Program-made: the position numbers and the translations under genes
Source: Christensenellaceae bacterium
Lineage (GTDB): Bacteria; Bacillota; Clostridia; Christensenellales; Christensenellaceae
Assembly: GCA_022846035.1 (NCBI GenBank)
Contig: AP025580.1
Coordinates: forward strand, 1,922,001 to 1,986,000
Direction of reading: 5' to 3'
DNA length: 64,000 nucleotides
Part shown: in pieces, positions 63,073-64,000 of the stretch
Layout: each line of letters begins with the position of its first letter
Numbering within the stretch: the first letter of the stretch is position 1
The notes under the pieces: generated by a model
Database searches by the model: none
Seen by the model: only the letters and a program-made list of their open reading frames with translations
Told to the model about the DNA's origin: nothing

Positions 63073-63651
63073 ATGGCACAAACACAACAAAAATCGACCG
63101 CAAAAGGCGTAGGGGCGGTGCTCGGCGACGTATTGAACCAGGCCAAGGAAGGAATCATGTCCTTTGGCGAAACCGTTGCGAGTAAATCCAAAGAAGTGAT
63201 GGACAACACCAGGCTGACTACACAAAAGGCGCAAATCAAAGGCGAAAACGATATGTATTATCAAAAGCTCGGCCAGCTCGTCCGTGAAAAAAAGGAATAT
63301 ACCGATGAAATGGACAGTATCGTAGAGAAAATCGCCGATAATGAAAAGCGTTTGGAAGAGGTGGACTCTCAGCTCAATGACTTAAAAGGCGACGGAGATT
63401 CATCCGATAACGCTCAGGACAAAAAGTCCGAAAACAATAATTCTCGGAGCGAAAGTACGTCTTCTCACAGTAGCTCCGCTAGCAATAGTAACAGTTCGTC
63501 CAGTGGAGACACAAAAAGCCAGAGCAATCGGAATCAGAGCGGCGGCTCCACATCCGGAAAGCAGAAAACTGTAGAAAAGGAAACGACAAAAAGCAGTTCC
63601 GGAGCGGACTCTCATAAAGAAACCAAAAAAACTGTCAGTAAAAAATCCTGA
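63073..63651 (+). CDS. 192-aa protein: amphipathic/coiled-coil N-terminus with Ser/Asn-rich disordered tail
   Basis: AAAGGAGATG precedes the ATG. Residues ~10-45 form an amphipathic region (GAVLGDVLNQAKEGIMSFGE), ~50-105 a coiled coil (KKEYTDEMDSIVEKIADNEK), and from ~110 on the protein is a low-complexity Ser/Asn/Lys tail (SSSGDTKSQSNRNQSGGSTS). No signal peptide and no membrane span. The architecture is like small stress-associated hydrophilic proteins; no family recognised. Confidence 0.7.
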   Translation: MAQTQQKSTAKGVGAVLGDVLNQAKEGIMSFGETVASKSKEVMDNTRLTTQKAQIKGENDMYYQKLGQLVREKKEYTDEMDSIVEKIADNEKRLEEVDSQLNDLKGDGDSSDNAQDKKSENNNSRSESTSSHSSSASNSNSSSSGDTKSQSNRNQSGGSTSGKQKTVEKETTKSSSGADSHKETKKTVSKKS

Positions 63652-63693
63652 TAGTTAAAACATTGGATACAAAAAATTTAGGAGGAAATCATT

Positions 63694-63849
63694 ATGGAAA
63701 CAAAGAAAACAACAAAATCAACACCGCATAAGACGGTAGAAAAAAAGGTTAACAAACATGCGGACGGCAGTAAGCGCGTTGAGAAAACGACGGCCAAGAA
63801 AACCGCAAGCGGCGCAAAAAAAGTAGAACATAAAGTAAAGAACAAATAA
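63694..63849 (+). CDS. 51-aa lysine-rich basic protein
   Basis: AGGAGG eight bases before ATG 63694 strongly supports this short gene. The product has no acidic stretch and is dominated by lysine, threonine and alanine (METKKTTKSTPHKTVEKKVN, then KTTAKKTASGAKKVEHKVKN), resembling histone-H1-like or nucleoid-binding tails. It may bind nucleic acid, or be a desiccation-type protein. Followed by a strong terminator, so it ends the three-gene unit. Confidence 0.6.
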   Translation: METKKTTKSTPHKTVEKKVNKHADGSKRVEKTTAKKTASGAKKVEHKVKNK

Positions 63850-63871
63850 CCAAGGCGGCCAATATGCCCCT

Positions 63872-63912
63872 CAAAGGACCGGGCTTTGCATTGCAAAGAG
63901 CCTGGTCCTTTG
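63872..63912 (+). terminator. terminator after the lysine-rich protein gene
   Basis: CAAAGGACC and GGTCCTTTG form the outer stem and GGCTTTGCA/TGCAAAGAGCC the inner stem, with TTTG following. No gene is visible in the remaining 88 bases. Confidence 0.75.
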
Positions 63913-64000
63913 TATTTAAATCAACTATATCCCAATTACCGATAAATTTTCTCTGTAGCACTCCTCTATCATATCCTTTATAGAGATTTCCCGCATTTTT

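Overview
The window looks like the chromosome of an anaerobic, Gram-positive Clostridia-type bacterium. This rests on content: SigH, Mini-RNase III and ThyX grouped together, a DUF3793 gene, a C_GCxxG_C_C protein, an electron-bifurcating-type [FeFe] hydrogenase set, an agmatine deiminase operon and many class-II, AGGAGG-led genes. Genus cannot be fixed from sequence alone; a Christensenellales-like gut anaerobe is a guess. No rRNA, tRNA, CRISPR array or replication origin was seen.

Layout. (1) 1-15.35 kb: one end of an integrative/conjugative element, all genes on the minus strand: parA, parB, a lipoprotein, a very large thioester/isopeptide surface adhesin, a 30-aa membrane peptide, five small accessory genes, and a giant DNA-methylase/helicase-type gene that runs off the left edge and carries a tnpV gene inside it in another frame. 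The element ends next to the lysS stop codon. (2) 15.35-29.9 kb: chromosomal housekeeping on the minus strand: greA-lysS (LysRS with an extra C-terminal tRNA-binding domain); a cyclase-DUF1461-tsaD-amidase-mrnC-thyX-rlmB-sigH string; Mrp ATPase with a C_GCxxG_C_C protein; cysS; a DUF3793 gene with a strong promoter, two operator-like palindromes and an attenuator-like hairpin; and an ABC-F ATPase. (3) 30-37.8 kb: a YdcF-like gene, the complete agmatine catabolic operon (putrescine carbamoyltransferase, antiporter, agmatine deiminase, carbamate kinase), a thioesterase and an APC transporter.

(4) 37.8-45.5 kb: signalling. A GGDEF-EAL protein faces a hybrid histidine kinase - HPt - REC/HD-GYP phosphorelay. 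An IS3-family element has landed exactly in the loop of the terminator between them. (5) 45.7-54.8 kb: a seven-gene minus-strand operon with a promoter and Rex-type operator, running hydC-hydB-hydA-[2Fe-2S] ferredoxin - group C-type PAS hydrogenase (putative H2 sensor) - PP2C/SpoIIE phosphatase - a TnpB/Cas12-like protein in which all three RuvC catalytic residues appear replaced. The last gene abuts the phosphatase stop codon and is followed by a short non-coding tail and a terminator. This is the most unusual locus of the window: a candidate domesticated, nuclease-dead, possibly RNA-guided regulator tied to hydrogen metabolism.

(6) 54.8-64 kb: a DeoR-family regulator, a strongly expressed-looking radical SAM protein behind two TetR-type palindromes, a diacylglycerol-glycosyltransferase-like protein, murG, a HEAT-THUMP-methyltransferase fusion, a decayed regulator fragment, an HdeD/DUF308 membrane protein, and three small hydrophilic proteins ending with a 51-aa lysine-rich one.
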